Shown: positions 43,911 through 52,112 of the stretch, piece by piece
Numbering within the stretch: position 1 is the stretch's first letter
Layout of the letters: each line of letters opens with the position of its first letter
Translations under genes and position numbers: made by a program
NCBI RefSeq assembly: GCF_014639155.1
Contig: NZ_BMFT01000001.1
Coordinates: 310,001 to 374,000 of the forward strand
Reading direction: 5' to 3'
DNA: 64,000 nt
Source: Paenibacillus segetis
GTDB taxonomy: Bacteria; Bacillota; Bacilli; Paenibacillales; Paenibacillaceae
Notes under the pieces: model-generated
Told to the model about the DNA's origin: nothing
Databases searched by the model: none
What the model saw: only the letters and a program-made list of their open reading frames with translations

Positions 43911-44909
43911 ATGACACAAACAGAGGAAATAAAGACAAAGAATAGAACGAGGGCAAGTAAAATAGGGCGCCTATTGCTTAAAATATTTGGAGCGATCTTG
44001 ATACTCATCGTGCTGTTTCTTGCCACCACGTATATAGTGAATATCTTCAGTAACAAATCGGATCTGAACAAGATCGAGCCCTATGGTCAGTCTGCAACCG
44101 TCGACGGGAAGAAGCTCAATGTCTTGATTCAAGGACAAGGCGAAGAAACCATAGTGCTCTTAACGGGTTATGGAACGGCAGCACCAGCCCTTGATTTTAA
44201 GCCGCTAGTGGATGAGCTAGCTCCATATTACAAAGTCGCCGTGGTCGAGCCTTTGGGTTATGGATTAAGCGACGATACCACCAAGGAAAGAACCTCAGAG
44301 AATATGGTAAGTGAAATTCATGAAGCGCTGCAGCAGCTTGATATTGATCGTTATATCCTCATGGGCCATTCCATTGCAGGTATTTACGGACTGGAGTATG
44401 TGAACAAATATGGGGACGAGGTAACCGCATTTGTCGGGATCGATAGCAGTGTTCCAACGCAAGGCGGCATGGATACTGAATTCCCAATCAATATGTTTAA
44501 ATTCCTCAGACAATCAGGATTAGGCAGATTGGCAATGAAGGTATCCGGTGACCCGTATGCAGAAATAGCAGCATTTGATGATGAGACAAAAGAACAATTG
44601 AGATTGATTTCGCTCAAAAACATGTATAATTCCAGCATGATGAATGAAATGGAACATTTTAATGATAATTTTATCGCCGCTAGAAGGCTGAAATTCCCAG
44701 CAGATCTCCCGCTTCTACTCTTTGTACAAGCGAATAATACAGACGTCGAAGGATGGATACCATTGCATGAAGAACAAACCAAAGATTCTGTTCTAGGCAA
44801 AATGATAACCGTAGAAGGAGATCATTATTTGCATCATACCAAGTCCAAAGAAATCGTTCAGGACTTCAGAGAATATATGAAAGAAGTAAATGCAGGTGCA
44901 AAAGAGTAG
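43911..44909 (+). CDS. Membrane-anchored alpha/beta hydrolase 2
   Basis: 332 residues, paralogous to hydrolase 1 along its whole length. It has a membrane helix (LLLKIFGAILILIVLFLATTYIVNI), elbow GHSIAG and His in EGDHYLHHTK. ATG 43911 is preferred to 43905 because it corresponds to the start of hydrolase 1 (GTGACGCAA versus ATGACACAA) and is better spaced from AGGAG. The two genes and their promoters arose by duplication. A strong terminator follows. Confidence 0.82.
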   Translation: MTQTEEIKTKNRTRASKIGRLLLKIFGAILILIVLFLATTYIVNIFSNKSDLNKIEPYGQSATVDGKKLNVLIQGQGEETIVLLTGYGTAAPALDFKPLVDELAPYYKVAVVEPLGYGLSDDTTKERTSENMVSEIHEALQQLDIDRYILMGHSIAGIYGLEYVNKYGDEVTAFVGIDSSVPTQGGMDTEFPINMFKFLRQSGLGRLAMKVSGDPYAEIAAFDDETKEQLRLISLKNMYNSSMMNEMEHFNDNFIAARRLKFPADLPLLLFVQANNTDVEGWIPLHEEQTKDSVLGKMITVEGDHYLHHTKSKEIVQDFREYMKEVNAGAKE

Positions 44910-44962
44910 TAGAGTAGATGTCAGACATATCATACGGCAACATATGCTAGTGCAAGCACGCA

Positions 44963-45006
44963 AGAACGATCCAGGCCTTTTACGGCTTGGATCGTTCTCT
45001 TTTTTC
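44963..45006. terminator. Strong terminator between hydrolase 2 and asparaginase
   Basis: AGAACGATCCA...GGCC pairs with GGCT...TGGATCGTTCT, followed by CTTTTTTC. It lies between convergent genes. Confidence 0.85.
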
Positions 45007-45030
45007 ATGTGTAACTAAAATAGTTCGTTC

Positions 45031-46191
45031 TTATTTGTCAGCTATAGCTACTTGGCCTGAGCCGTACGTCTCGAACCAACCCTTAATCGTGTTGAAATCA
45101 CTGCTGAAGGAGAGAGCTAGTTCTAGTAGAATCCGGGCATGAGCTGCGTTCAGGTTGTCACCAGCAATCATACCGTCACCTGAGGTGTAGTTGGAACCAG
45201 AGCCCGTACGCGTTGTGGAGACGAAGATGACTCCGTTTTCCTTAATCGCCTTCGTGCGAGCTTCGCTCATGGCTTTGGACACGCCACCAGCTCCGGTGCC
45301 TGCAGTAACAATACCTTTTGCTCCGTCTTGGACAAAGCCTGTGATTGCTCCAGCACCCGCATCTTGGTAGGCATAAGCTATTTCTACCTTAGGCATGTTG
45401 CTGCTCTTAATCTTTGTCAGATCGAATGGGGTTGCCCATTTATCAGCGGTCAGTAGCGCTCTGGAATTTGCGCGATATATTCTTATATTATTCTCATCGA
45501 TATATCCAAGCATGCCTAGTTTGGGAGTTTCGAAAGTATCTGTACGATAGGCATTCGTCTTGGTAACCTCTCTAGCTGCGTGAATCTCGTCATTTAGCAT
45601 GAGCACAGTACCGTAATATTTCGTCTTGCCGCTAGCTGCTAGTTTAATAGCGTTAAATAGATTGGCCTGAGCATCGCTTCCGACCACAGTCCACGGACGC
45701 ATAGAGCCTGTTACAACGACGGGCTTGGAGCTACGTACCGTAAGATCAAGGAAATAAGCGATTTCTTCCATTGTATCTGTACCCGTAGTGACAACGACGC
45801 CATCTTGGGTTTCCAGTACTTTATCTACTTTTAAGGAGAGATCATATAATTGTTGCATCGTATAGGAGCCTGAGCCTGCGTTACCAAACTGAAAGCTGGT
45901 TACATCGGCGATTCTGTCGAGGTTGGGCAGTGCCTTAACCATATCTGCCATTAATAAGGTTCCGGCTCTATAGTTCTGGAAGCTGGTCTCATCAACTGAT
46001 TTACCAGCAATCGTACCACCGGTTGCTATGACCTGGATCTTCGGAAGCTTAACCGTTGCTTCAGTAGATGGGGTGACCTCGGCAGCGTAAGTGCTAGAAA
46101 CGGGAAACATGGTTGTAGCTGAGAAGAGTAGGGAGAAAGAGAGTCCTGTCGCAAGAGTCGCTTTGACGAGCTTAGATTGTAATCCATTCAT
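45031..46191 (-). CDS. ansB: Secreted type II L-asparaginase
   Basis: Hydrolyses L-asparagine to aspartate and ammonia outside the membrane. 386 residues: signal peptide (MNGLQSKLVKATLATGLSFSLLF..., cut near STYAAE), first active-site Thr in IQVIATGGTIAG, second in VVVTTGTDTMEEIAYFL, then VVVTGSMRPWTVVGSDAQANL. ATG 46191 is chosen because AGGAGG lies just upstream; an ORF extension to 46224 lacks this. Gene symbol is by type (exported form) and could be named otherwise in this genus. Confidence 0.92.
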   Translation of the reverse strand: MNGLQSKLVKATLATGLSFSLLFSATTMFPVSSTYAAEVTPSTEATVKLPKIQVIATGGTIAGKSVDETSFQNYRAGTLLMADMVKALPNLDRIADVTSFQFGNAGSGSYTMQQLYDLSLKVDKVLETQDGVVVTTGTDTMEEIAYFLDLTVRSSKPVVVTGSMRPWTVVGSDAQANLFNAIKLAASGKTKYYGTVLMLNDEIHAAREVTKTNAYRTDTFETPKLGMLGYIDENNIRIYRANSRALLTADKWATPFDLTKIKSSNMPKVEIAYAYQDAGAGAITGFVQDGAKGIVTAGTGAGGVSKAMSEARTKAIKENGVIFVSTTRTGSGSNYTSGDGMIAGDNLNAAHARILLELALSFSSDFNTIKGWFETYGSGQVAIADK

Positions 46192-46469
46192 AGATGTAAC
46201 CTCCTGTTTGTTATGTATAATCACGTTTATGTTAGATTATATAACATATATGTGATTTATGATTGGATTATATCTGCGAAATGAATATTGTGGCAAGTAA
46301 GTTAACATATGAATAAAACGCTTAAATAGATTGATAACAAAGGATAACTGATGTTTTCTCGTGGATTCTATGAATTTTAATAAGTGGAATTTGAAACATG
46401 TTCTCATAATTTTGTGTTAGGTTTTATTACATCAATGTTTAGGTTTGGCGAGGAAATTAACGTGCTATA

Positions 46470-46506
46470 GAAAAAAGCTGACAACAGTTAGTTACGGTTA
46501 TCAGCT
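46470..46506 (-). terminator. Terminator of the MFS transporter gene
   Basis: On the minus strand AGCTGATAAC pairs with GTTGTCAGCT, followed by six T. Confidence 0.75.
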
Positions 46507-46526
46507 CAGGCTTTAGATAAATAAGT

Positions 46527-47762
46527 TCACATACTTACATGTGTTCTCTTATATAAAACGGGTATTGCCGCTGCTACTAGGATCATACCCATAAAAGCGG
46601 GTGCGGAATGGCCCAGTGATACATAGATTTGACCTCCAATGATCGGCCCAATCATTCTTGCTAAAGCCTGAATCGATTGGCTACCTCCTTGAATCCTCCC
46701 TTGTTCACTAGAATCGACAGACTTAGAGAGCATTCCGTTGAAGGAGGGCCCAAAGATCGAATCACCAAAAGCAAATATAACCATGCCAACGATAAGAAAA
46801 GGATAGAATGTGAACAAAGCAGATAGCGCAATAAGACTGTAGCCTATGATCTCCGAAGCCATTCCAAGAATGGCGATCTGTTGATCGCTAAGTTTGAGCA
46901 AAAGCTTTGGCATGATGAAACCTTGTGAAATGATGTCTAGGAAACCCATAATTGAGAACATAAGACCGATTATTGTAGGCTTCCAACTGAAAGTATCCAT
47001 GGTAAATTGCGAAAAAACGGCCTGTAAAGATCCATTAGGTATCCAAAGTAAGAACGCTGAGATAAGCAGCCATTTCAAGTTTTTCATGGATAGCAGGCTT
47101 GCAAGCTGCGTAAATGGATTCAGTCTTAGTATGGTAATCTCTTTCAGTCTATTCTTCTTATCCAGGCTCTCGGGCATTAAAAAGTATCCATAAACAACAT
47201 TCAATAAAGTGATGATAGCCCCAAAATACATGGGTACAGCATAACCAAACTTGGCAAGTAATCCGCCTAAAGTTGGGCCAATGACGGTACCTACCCCTAC
47301 AACCGCACTCAACCATCCAAAGTATTTGGTTCTCTGTTGCGGAGGAATGATGTCTGCAAAGTATGCGAAGATCGTGCTTATGCTCCCGCCTGTTATCCCC
47401 TCTATGATTCGCCCAACGAATAGTACCCATAGAGCTCCTCCTATGCCAAAAACGAAGTACCCGATGGCGGAACCTAACAGGCATACTAAGAGCAATGGAC
47501 GACGACCATATTTGTCGCTCAAAGCTCCAAGCACGGGGGCTGCAAAAAACACGCAGGCTGCATAAGCAGAGGTCAGCATCGTAACAACGATAGCTTGTTC
47601 TCCTGGATTGCTGGTATAAGGTTGCACTAAGAAGGGGACGACAGGTGTGATGATACTGAAACCTATTCCGCACAGAAACACAGAGATAAGACCAAATATT
47701 AAAGCGTGTTTATCTACGGTTTGTTCTGTGTTCTGTTCATTATGTGATCTAAATATGGACAT
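46527..47762 (-). CDS. MFS multidrug efflux transporter
   Basis: 411 residues with twelve predicted membrane helices. The motif-A loop GALSDKYGRRPLLL follows helix 2, and the antiporter-type motif GPTLGGLLAKFG is near helix 5, as in TetA/drug-proton antiporters of the DHA1 group. AGGAG precedes the ATG. An operator-like sequence (47827-47844) shared with the promoter of the divergent-side marR gene points to repression by that MarR protein. The substrate is unknown. Confidence 0.85.
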   Translation of the reverse strand: MSIFRSHNEQNTEQTVDKHALIFGLISVFLCGIGFSIITPVVPFLVQPYTSNPGEQAIVVTMLTSAYAACVFFAAPVLGALSDKYGRRPLLLVCLLGSAIGYFVFGIGGALWVLFVGRIIEGITGGSISTIFAYFADIIPPQQRTKYFGWLSAVVGVGTVIGPTLGGLLAKFGYAVPMYFGAIITLLNVVYGYFLMPESLDKKNRLKEITILRLNPFTQLASLLSMKNLKWLLISAFLLWIPNGSLQAVFSQFTMDTFSWKPTIIGLMFSIMGFLDIISQGFIMPKLLLKLSDQQIAILGMASEIIGYSLIALSALFTFYPFLIVGMVIFAFGDSIFGPSFNGMLSKSVDSSEQGRIQGGSQSIQALARMIGPIIGGQIYVSLGHSAPAFMGMILVAAAIPVLYKRTHVSM

Positions 47763-47826
47763 ATAAATACTCCTGTAAAATTGATGTTTTTTGATTCCTA
47801 GGAAACAAAATCATCGTATCGCAATA

Positions 47827-47844
47827 TTGTTTCCTTGTCAACAA
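47827..47844. promoter_or_regulatory. MarR operator upstream of the MFS gene
   Basis: TTGTTTCCTTGTCAACAA with TTGTT/AACAA ends. It matches 16 of 18 bases with 48441-48458 before marR. It also forms a larger inverted repeat with AGGAAACAA at 47800-47808. Confidence 0.6.
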
Positions 47845-47919
47845 AATAACAACGATGAAAAAGCAGCCTGTTCTCTGGTAGAGGATGGCTGCCTAAAGTT
47901 TAATTGTCATTATTCGAAT

Positions 47920-48393
47920 TTATTCCGACTTCATATCTTTACCTTGTTTCTTTATTTCTGCATCCAAATGCCTACTATACTGTTCCACGAAGCTAAGCAT
48001 ACTGTCGAATTGTTCCTCGGTTACCTGCTCAAATACGGCTTTATCCCGCTCTTGAAACTCTTGGTGCAGGTCCTCATGGATTTTATAAATGACTTTCCCC
48101 TGCTCGGTAAGCCTGTAATAGACTTCTTTCTTATTATCCGACTTCTGGTAGCTTTCGATTAGGCCTTTTTGTAGGAGCTTCTTCGTTAATTTACTTATGG
48201 CACCGCGGGTCATATAGAAATACTCCGCAAGCCTAGTCACGTTGGAATCTGCATTTTTTTCAATGTATTCGATGCAATGGACTTCGGTAGATGTATAACC
48301 CTTAAGACTGTCTTCCATCTTATCCTTATTAAGCCAAACCATCTTGTTATATAAGTCCCTGACACCTATGAGGAGCTGTTCTTCTTTGTTCAT
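47920..48393 (-). CDS. MarR-family transcriptional repressor
   Basis: 157 residues with the MarR winged helix: STEVHCIEYIEKNADSNVTRLAEYFYMTRGAISKLTKKLLQKGLIESYQKSDNKKEVYYRLTEQG. ATG 48393 is preferred, with GGGAGGT 6 bases upstream. The gene lies directly upstream of the MFS gene on the same strand, about 160 bases apart. Both promoters carry the same 18-base operator-like sequence, so it probably represses itself and the pump until a toxic ligand binds. Confidence 0.87.
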   Translation of the reverse strand: MNKEEQLLIGVRDLYNKMVWLNKDKMEDSLKGYTSTEVHCIEYIEKNADSNVTRLAEYFYMTRGAISKLTKKLLQKGLIESYQKSDNKKEVYYRLTEQGKVIYKIHEDLHQEFQERDKAVFEQVTEEQFDSMLSFVEQYSRHLDAEIKKQGKDMKSE

Positions 48394-48440
48394 GGTCTGA
48401 CCTCCCACCGCTCTTGCATTAACCCTATTATATTAAGTCT

Positions 48441-48458
48441 TTGTTTCCTCTTCAACAA
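48441..48458. promoter_or_regulatory. MarR operator upstream of marR
   Basis: TTGTTTCCTCTTCAACAA, the second copy of the element at 47827, located 48 bases before the marR start. Confidence 0.6.
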
Positions 48459-48469
48459 TACAAGACACT

Positions 48470-50167
48470 TTAATTCAGTTGATCTAGCAGGTAGAAACCT
48501 CGAGGGTTGGATAAGACAGATTCTGGCGGCAGATTTTTGATGTGATCTGGGCGTATATTCATCACACGTTGATTTGTGTTCGTATCTCCTACTACACCAG
48601 TAGTTAGGTATATAGTAACAGAATCTTCAACTTTAATATTTTTCTTAGGGACGATTTTAATATTCGTATACTCGGCAGGCATTCCTTCATAGTCCTTATA
48701 AGGCATACCAGGCTTCAGATTATTAATCTTACGTACAACATTTTGCTGTACTTCAAAAGAGCCCTTGGCAACACGACTCATCTGTTCTTGTCGTTCCTTT
48801 GTCATGCCTCCATCATTCAAATGACCTTCACCCACACCAGATATGATTAATTGTAAATCTACTTTTGATTTAAATTGATTTTTCGTTTGTGTATATACGA
48901 TCAAATAAGCATCTTTTGACTTCGTTAAAGGGAATGCACGATTTCCGGCCCATGTATCTCTATATAAATCCTTAAGAGGGTATTGGAGCTTGTCCCAAAA
49001 AGGGTCCTTTGGATCATCTAAATCGATGATATATAGTCCCGTAATGGCTCCTTTATAGTACTTCGATTCATAGGGTAACTTGGACGTGTCGAACTTTGAA
49101 CTATTCTCTATGCCAAGATAATTAGACCACTTCGTAAAGATATTGGTCTGATGCCAATATACCTCTGCTAATTCCAGTGCGTATTTATCGACAGGTAGAT
49201 CATTGCCTTTGTTATAAGATAGAGCTCTCTCAATATATACTACGGCCTGAGCACGGGTGATTGAGGAATCTAAAGCCAATTTCCCTTGACCCGATCCTTG
49301 AATTAATCCGCGTCGCACTGACTCATAGACCCTTTGTTTAGGTTCAAAACCGTCATACGTTTTTGATAAATCTGTACTAAACTTCGCTAATCTTTGCAAA
49401 AAGCTCTTATACCGCTCCATAACAGGATAAATTTTCTGATCGGTTGGATTTACGCAATTAGCCTCACCCATTGTAGGGATACAATAATTCTTGCCTTGTT
49501 TGCTATTCTCGTCCATAAACTCATCTTGCTTACGGGAATACCATTCAGTTATAGCTTGAATAAGGACTTTAGGATTATCGTAGTCATCTAACTTCACGTT
49601 CAAATCCTTGAAGGATTGTAAAATTTGTAGATCTTCAGCGTATTCAGGGTATGAATTTTTGAGTGAAGTGGTACTTGTGCTTTGTGTAGTACTGGATTTC
49701 ACGATCCGAGCGTAGCTAGCCTGATGTGTAGCTCTCTCCAGAGTAAGTGCCGCATCACTCAGCGTTATCGGGTCTGACCATTTAAGGCGATAGTCGTCTT
49801 GATATAAGTTGCCCTTAACTGCTGCATTCAGAATAGGTGTGAACGAAGTCTCCGTACCATTGGGTTGTTCAGTAGGGATATCTAGCGCATCAACCATCAT
49901 AGCCAGAAATTCTTCTCGGGTAACTTTGGCATCAGGTTTAAAAGTTTTATCATCATACGCCTTTACATAGCCAGCGGTTAGTGCTCTCTTTATGTATTCT
50001 TCTGCCTGAGACCCTATGATATCGGTCGGTATTTTCAATTGAACTGTAGAGGAATCCGTTGTAGGACTAGAGCCTCCCTCAGCCTTGGCATAATCTATCG
50101 ACGTAAATAGGAAAGTCGACAATAAAAAGCATACAAAAACAATCTTGTACTTCCGCAATATGTTCAT
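48470..50167 (-). CDS. S-layer-homology (SLH) domain surface protein
   Basis: 565 residues. A signal peptide (MNILRKYKIVFVCFLLSTFLFTS, cut near AKAEGG) is followed by one clear SLH repeat (AGYVKAYDDKTFKPDAKVTREEFLAMMVDAL) and a second, more diverged one near 270-310 (RGLIQGSGQGKLALDSSITRAQAVVYIERAL). The C-terminal 250 residues are unassigned and probably beta-rich. SLH domains bind pyruvylated secondary wall polymers. ATG 50167 is selected by the signal peptide; its ribosome-site spacing is short. Confidence 0.78.
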   Translation of the reverse strand: MNILRKYKIVFVCFLLSTFLFTSIDYAKAEGGSSPTTDSSTVQLKIPTDIIGSQAEEYIKRALTAGYVKAYDDKTFKPDAKVTREEFLAMMVDALDIPTEQPNGTETSFTPILNAAVKGNLYQDDYRLKWSDPITLSDAALTLERATHQASYARIVKSSTTQSTSTTSLKNSYPEYAEDLQILQSFKDLNVKLDDYDNPKVLIQAITEWYSRKQDEFMDENSKQGKNYCIPTMGEANCVNPTDQKIYPVMERYKSFLQRLAKFSTDLSKTYDGFEPKQRVYESVRRGLIQGSGQGKLALDSSITRAQAVVYIERALSYNKGNDLPVDKYALELAEVYWHQTNIFTKWSNYLGIENSSKFDTSKLPYESKYYKGAITGLYIIDLDDPKDPFWDKLQYPLKDLYRDTWAGNRAFPLTKSKDAYLIVYTQTKNQFKSKVDLQLIISGVGEGHLNDGGMTKERQEQMSRVAKGSFEVQQNVVRKINNLKPGMPYKDYEGMPAEYTNIKIVPKKNIKVEDSVTIYLTTGVVGDTNTNQRVMNIRPDHIKNLPPESVLSNPRGFYLLDQLN

Positions 50168-50347
50168 CTCTCCAATCATAAGTAAATTCCAAAATATTGT
50201 AGTGAAGGCCTTATTGTCCATGTTACAAGTTATTAGATTTGCTATCAATGTGAAATATCTTAATGGGAATTTTGATGTGATGCTGAGTGAGATAAGGGGA
50301 TGGCATTAGGTTAAATATCTTTGGAATGCGCCAGTAATAGGAGGTTT

Positions 50348-50482
50348 ATGGATATATTAGAAGGAACCGTTCTCGTAACTGTCGAATATTGTAAATGGGG
50401 TATGGGTACAAAGACATACTATTTTAAATCAGACGAGGTATTAAAACCGGCATTACGTTTGATCGAGGGCAATAACATCTAG
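50348..50482 (+). CDS. Small hypothetical protein (44 residues)
   Basis: An ORF of 44 codons starting at ATG 50348 with TAGGAGGT ending 2-3 bases upstream and ending TAG at 50480. It begins MDILEGTVLVTVEYCKWGMG and ends RLIEGNNI. Soluble, no recognised motif. It lies in the gap between the SLH gene and the methyltransferase gene. The good ribosome site is the only support. Confidence 0.4.
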   Translation: MDILEGTVLVTVEYCKWGMGTKTYYFKSDEVLKPALRLIEGNNI

Positions 50483-50714
50483 TATTAACAGTTAATAGTG
50501 TCATAGGAAGTAGTGATAAACTACATGTCTAGTCTGTTGGTTAAGTATAGAGATTGGTCCATAAGACTATATTAAGCTAATGAATTTAAATGAAGGTATT
50601 CTAGTTGAAGTCTTTTTAGTGACTTATGCTGAGAGGCGTTTACATTCTCACGTATTGAGCATATATAGTGGGATAACTACGAGAGATGCAGCGGTAGATG
50701 TTGACTGTTACATT

Positions 50715-50728
50715 ATATCATGGTATCA
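50715..50728 (+). promoter_or_regulatory. Direct repeat 1 before the methyltransferase gene
   Basis: ATATCATGGTATCA, repeated at 50773-50786 with one change. The two copies start 58 bases apart. Candidate operator for control of the methyltransferase operon. Confidence 0.4.
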
Positions 50729-50772
50729 TTAACGACTTTACCTTCATGTCTATCTATAATTGTTTATGTGTG

Positions 50773-50786
50773 ATATCCTGGTATCA
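50773..50786 (+). promoter_or_regulatory. Direct repeat 2 before the methyltransferase gene
   Basis: ATATCCTGGTATCA, ending 18 bases before the ATG at 50805, so it would overlap the transcript leader or promoter. Partner of 50715-50728. The remainder of 50483-50804 is AT-rich without other features seen. Confidence 0.4.
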
Positions 50787-50804
50787 AAAAGAGTGAAGGT
50801 GATA

Positions 50805-52058
50805 ATGATGATTAAAAATAAATATAAAGTCTTAGATTTATTTTCAGGGGCAGGTGGTATGTCTGAAGGATTTCTCCAAGCTGGCTTTAGTATTCCGAAT
50901 GCATGTGATTTTAGTGTAGAAGCTTCAATTACATACAAGAATAGACACGAGGAACTTGGACATGAAAGTAATTTCTTTTGTGGGGATATAAGATTACTAA
51001 CAGAACATAAAAAATTAGAAGAATTTTTAGGTGGCGAAGAAATAAGTGTTATCGTAGGTGGCCCTCCTTGTCAGGGGTTTAGTTTAACAGGAAAGAGAGA
51101 TAAGAACGATGTGAGAAATGTTCTTTTTTTTGAATTTCTAAAGATTGTAAAATTAGTAAAACCTAAATATTTTATTATGGAGAATGTGATAGGTATATTA
51201 TCATATAGATTTAAAAAATTTGTAGGCCTAACAGGAGTAAAATATACTAAAAAACTGGTGACAGAAATAATTATTAATGAAGCAAAATTATTTGGTTATC
51301 ATGTTGAATTTATGCAGTTAAATGCAAAGGATTATGGAGTGCCACAAAATAGACCTAGAGTAATTTTTTTAGGACATCAAGCTAGGTGGGAAGACACAAG
51401 GAAAATTGATCTTGTAGTAGCACCTAAATTTCCAATTGGTAAAATGGATAAAGTTACAGTTGCAGATGCAATTTCTGATTTGAGGGATCTAAAAAATGGT
51501 GGAACAAATGAGGAATATTGTAAAAGATATAAACTAAGTGATTATCAAAAAAAAATGCGCAATGGACTTACTCCGAATTCTAAAGGTATAACTCTTAGAT
51601 CAGAGAAAATCTTTAATCATCAAGCAGCAAAACATAGAAAAAAAACTATTGAAAGATTTACTTTATTAAAGCATGGCGAAAGTATTGGAGAATTATTAGG
51701 CAGATTAAGTGATGAAGAGCGAGTGAAATATCAAACTAAAAAATATAGATGCACTAAATTAGACGGAAACTGTATTTCTCCGACAGTTCTTACGTTACCT
51801 GATGACATAATTCATTATGAAAAGGGTAATTCAAGAATTCTTACAGTTAGAGAACTTGCAAGACTTCAATCTTTTGATGATAGTTTTAAATTTCTCGGTA
51901 AAAGAACAACTGGAGGAGATAGAAGAAAGTTTGAAACACCACAATACACACAAGTAGGAAATGCCGTACCTCCACTATTTGCTAAAGCTATTGCTGATGA
52001 GATATTGATCGCACTTCATAAAAGTGAAGTGAAAGAACGCGAGTTGGTTTTTTCTTAA
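50805..52058 (+). CDS. DNA (cytosine-5)-methyltransferase
   Basis: 417 residues with the ordered 5mC motifs: I VLDLFSGAGGMSEGF (residues 9-23), IV GGPPCQGFS with catalytic Cys89, VI MENVIG (125), VIII QNRPRVIFLG (about 182) and X YTQVGNAVPPLFAKAI near the C-terminus. The target-recognition region lies about 220-350. The ATG at 50805 follows GAAGGTGA. A very AT-rich sequence sets it apart from upstream genes. No cognate restriction nuclease follows; instead GHKL, receiver and protease genes do. It may mark self DNA for that system. The target sequence is unknown. Confidence 0.92.
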   Translation: MMIKNKYKVLDLFSGAGGMSEGFLQAGFSIPNACDFSVEASITYKNRHEELGHESNFFCGDIRLLTEHKKLEEFLGGEEISVIVGGPPCQGFSLTGKRDKNDVRNVLFFEFLKIVKLVKPKYFIMENVIGILSYRFKKFVGLTGVKYTKKLVTEIIINEAKLFGYHVEFMQLNAKDYGVPQNRPRVIFLGHQARWEDTRKIDLVVAPKFPIGKMDKVTVADAISDLRDLKNGGTNEEYCKRYKLSDYQKKMRNGLTPNSKGITLRSEKIFNHQAAKHRKKTIERFTLLKHGESIGELLGRLSDEERVKYQTKKYRCTKLDGNCISPTVLTLPDDIIHYEKGNSRILTVRELARLQSFDDSFKFLGKRTTGGDRRKFETPQYTQVGNAVPPLFAKAIADEILIALHKSEVKERELVFS

Positions 52059-52112
52059 TAAAACATTTGTTAATGAAATTTAAGAATTTATGAAGAAAAA
52101 AGGGGTGAGATT

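Noticed and set aside
47158..47673. 171-codon minus-strand ORF inside the MFS gene
   Set aside because: Out-of-frame shadow rich in Arg, Cys and His; the overlapping MFS reading is clearly the coding one.
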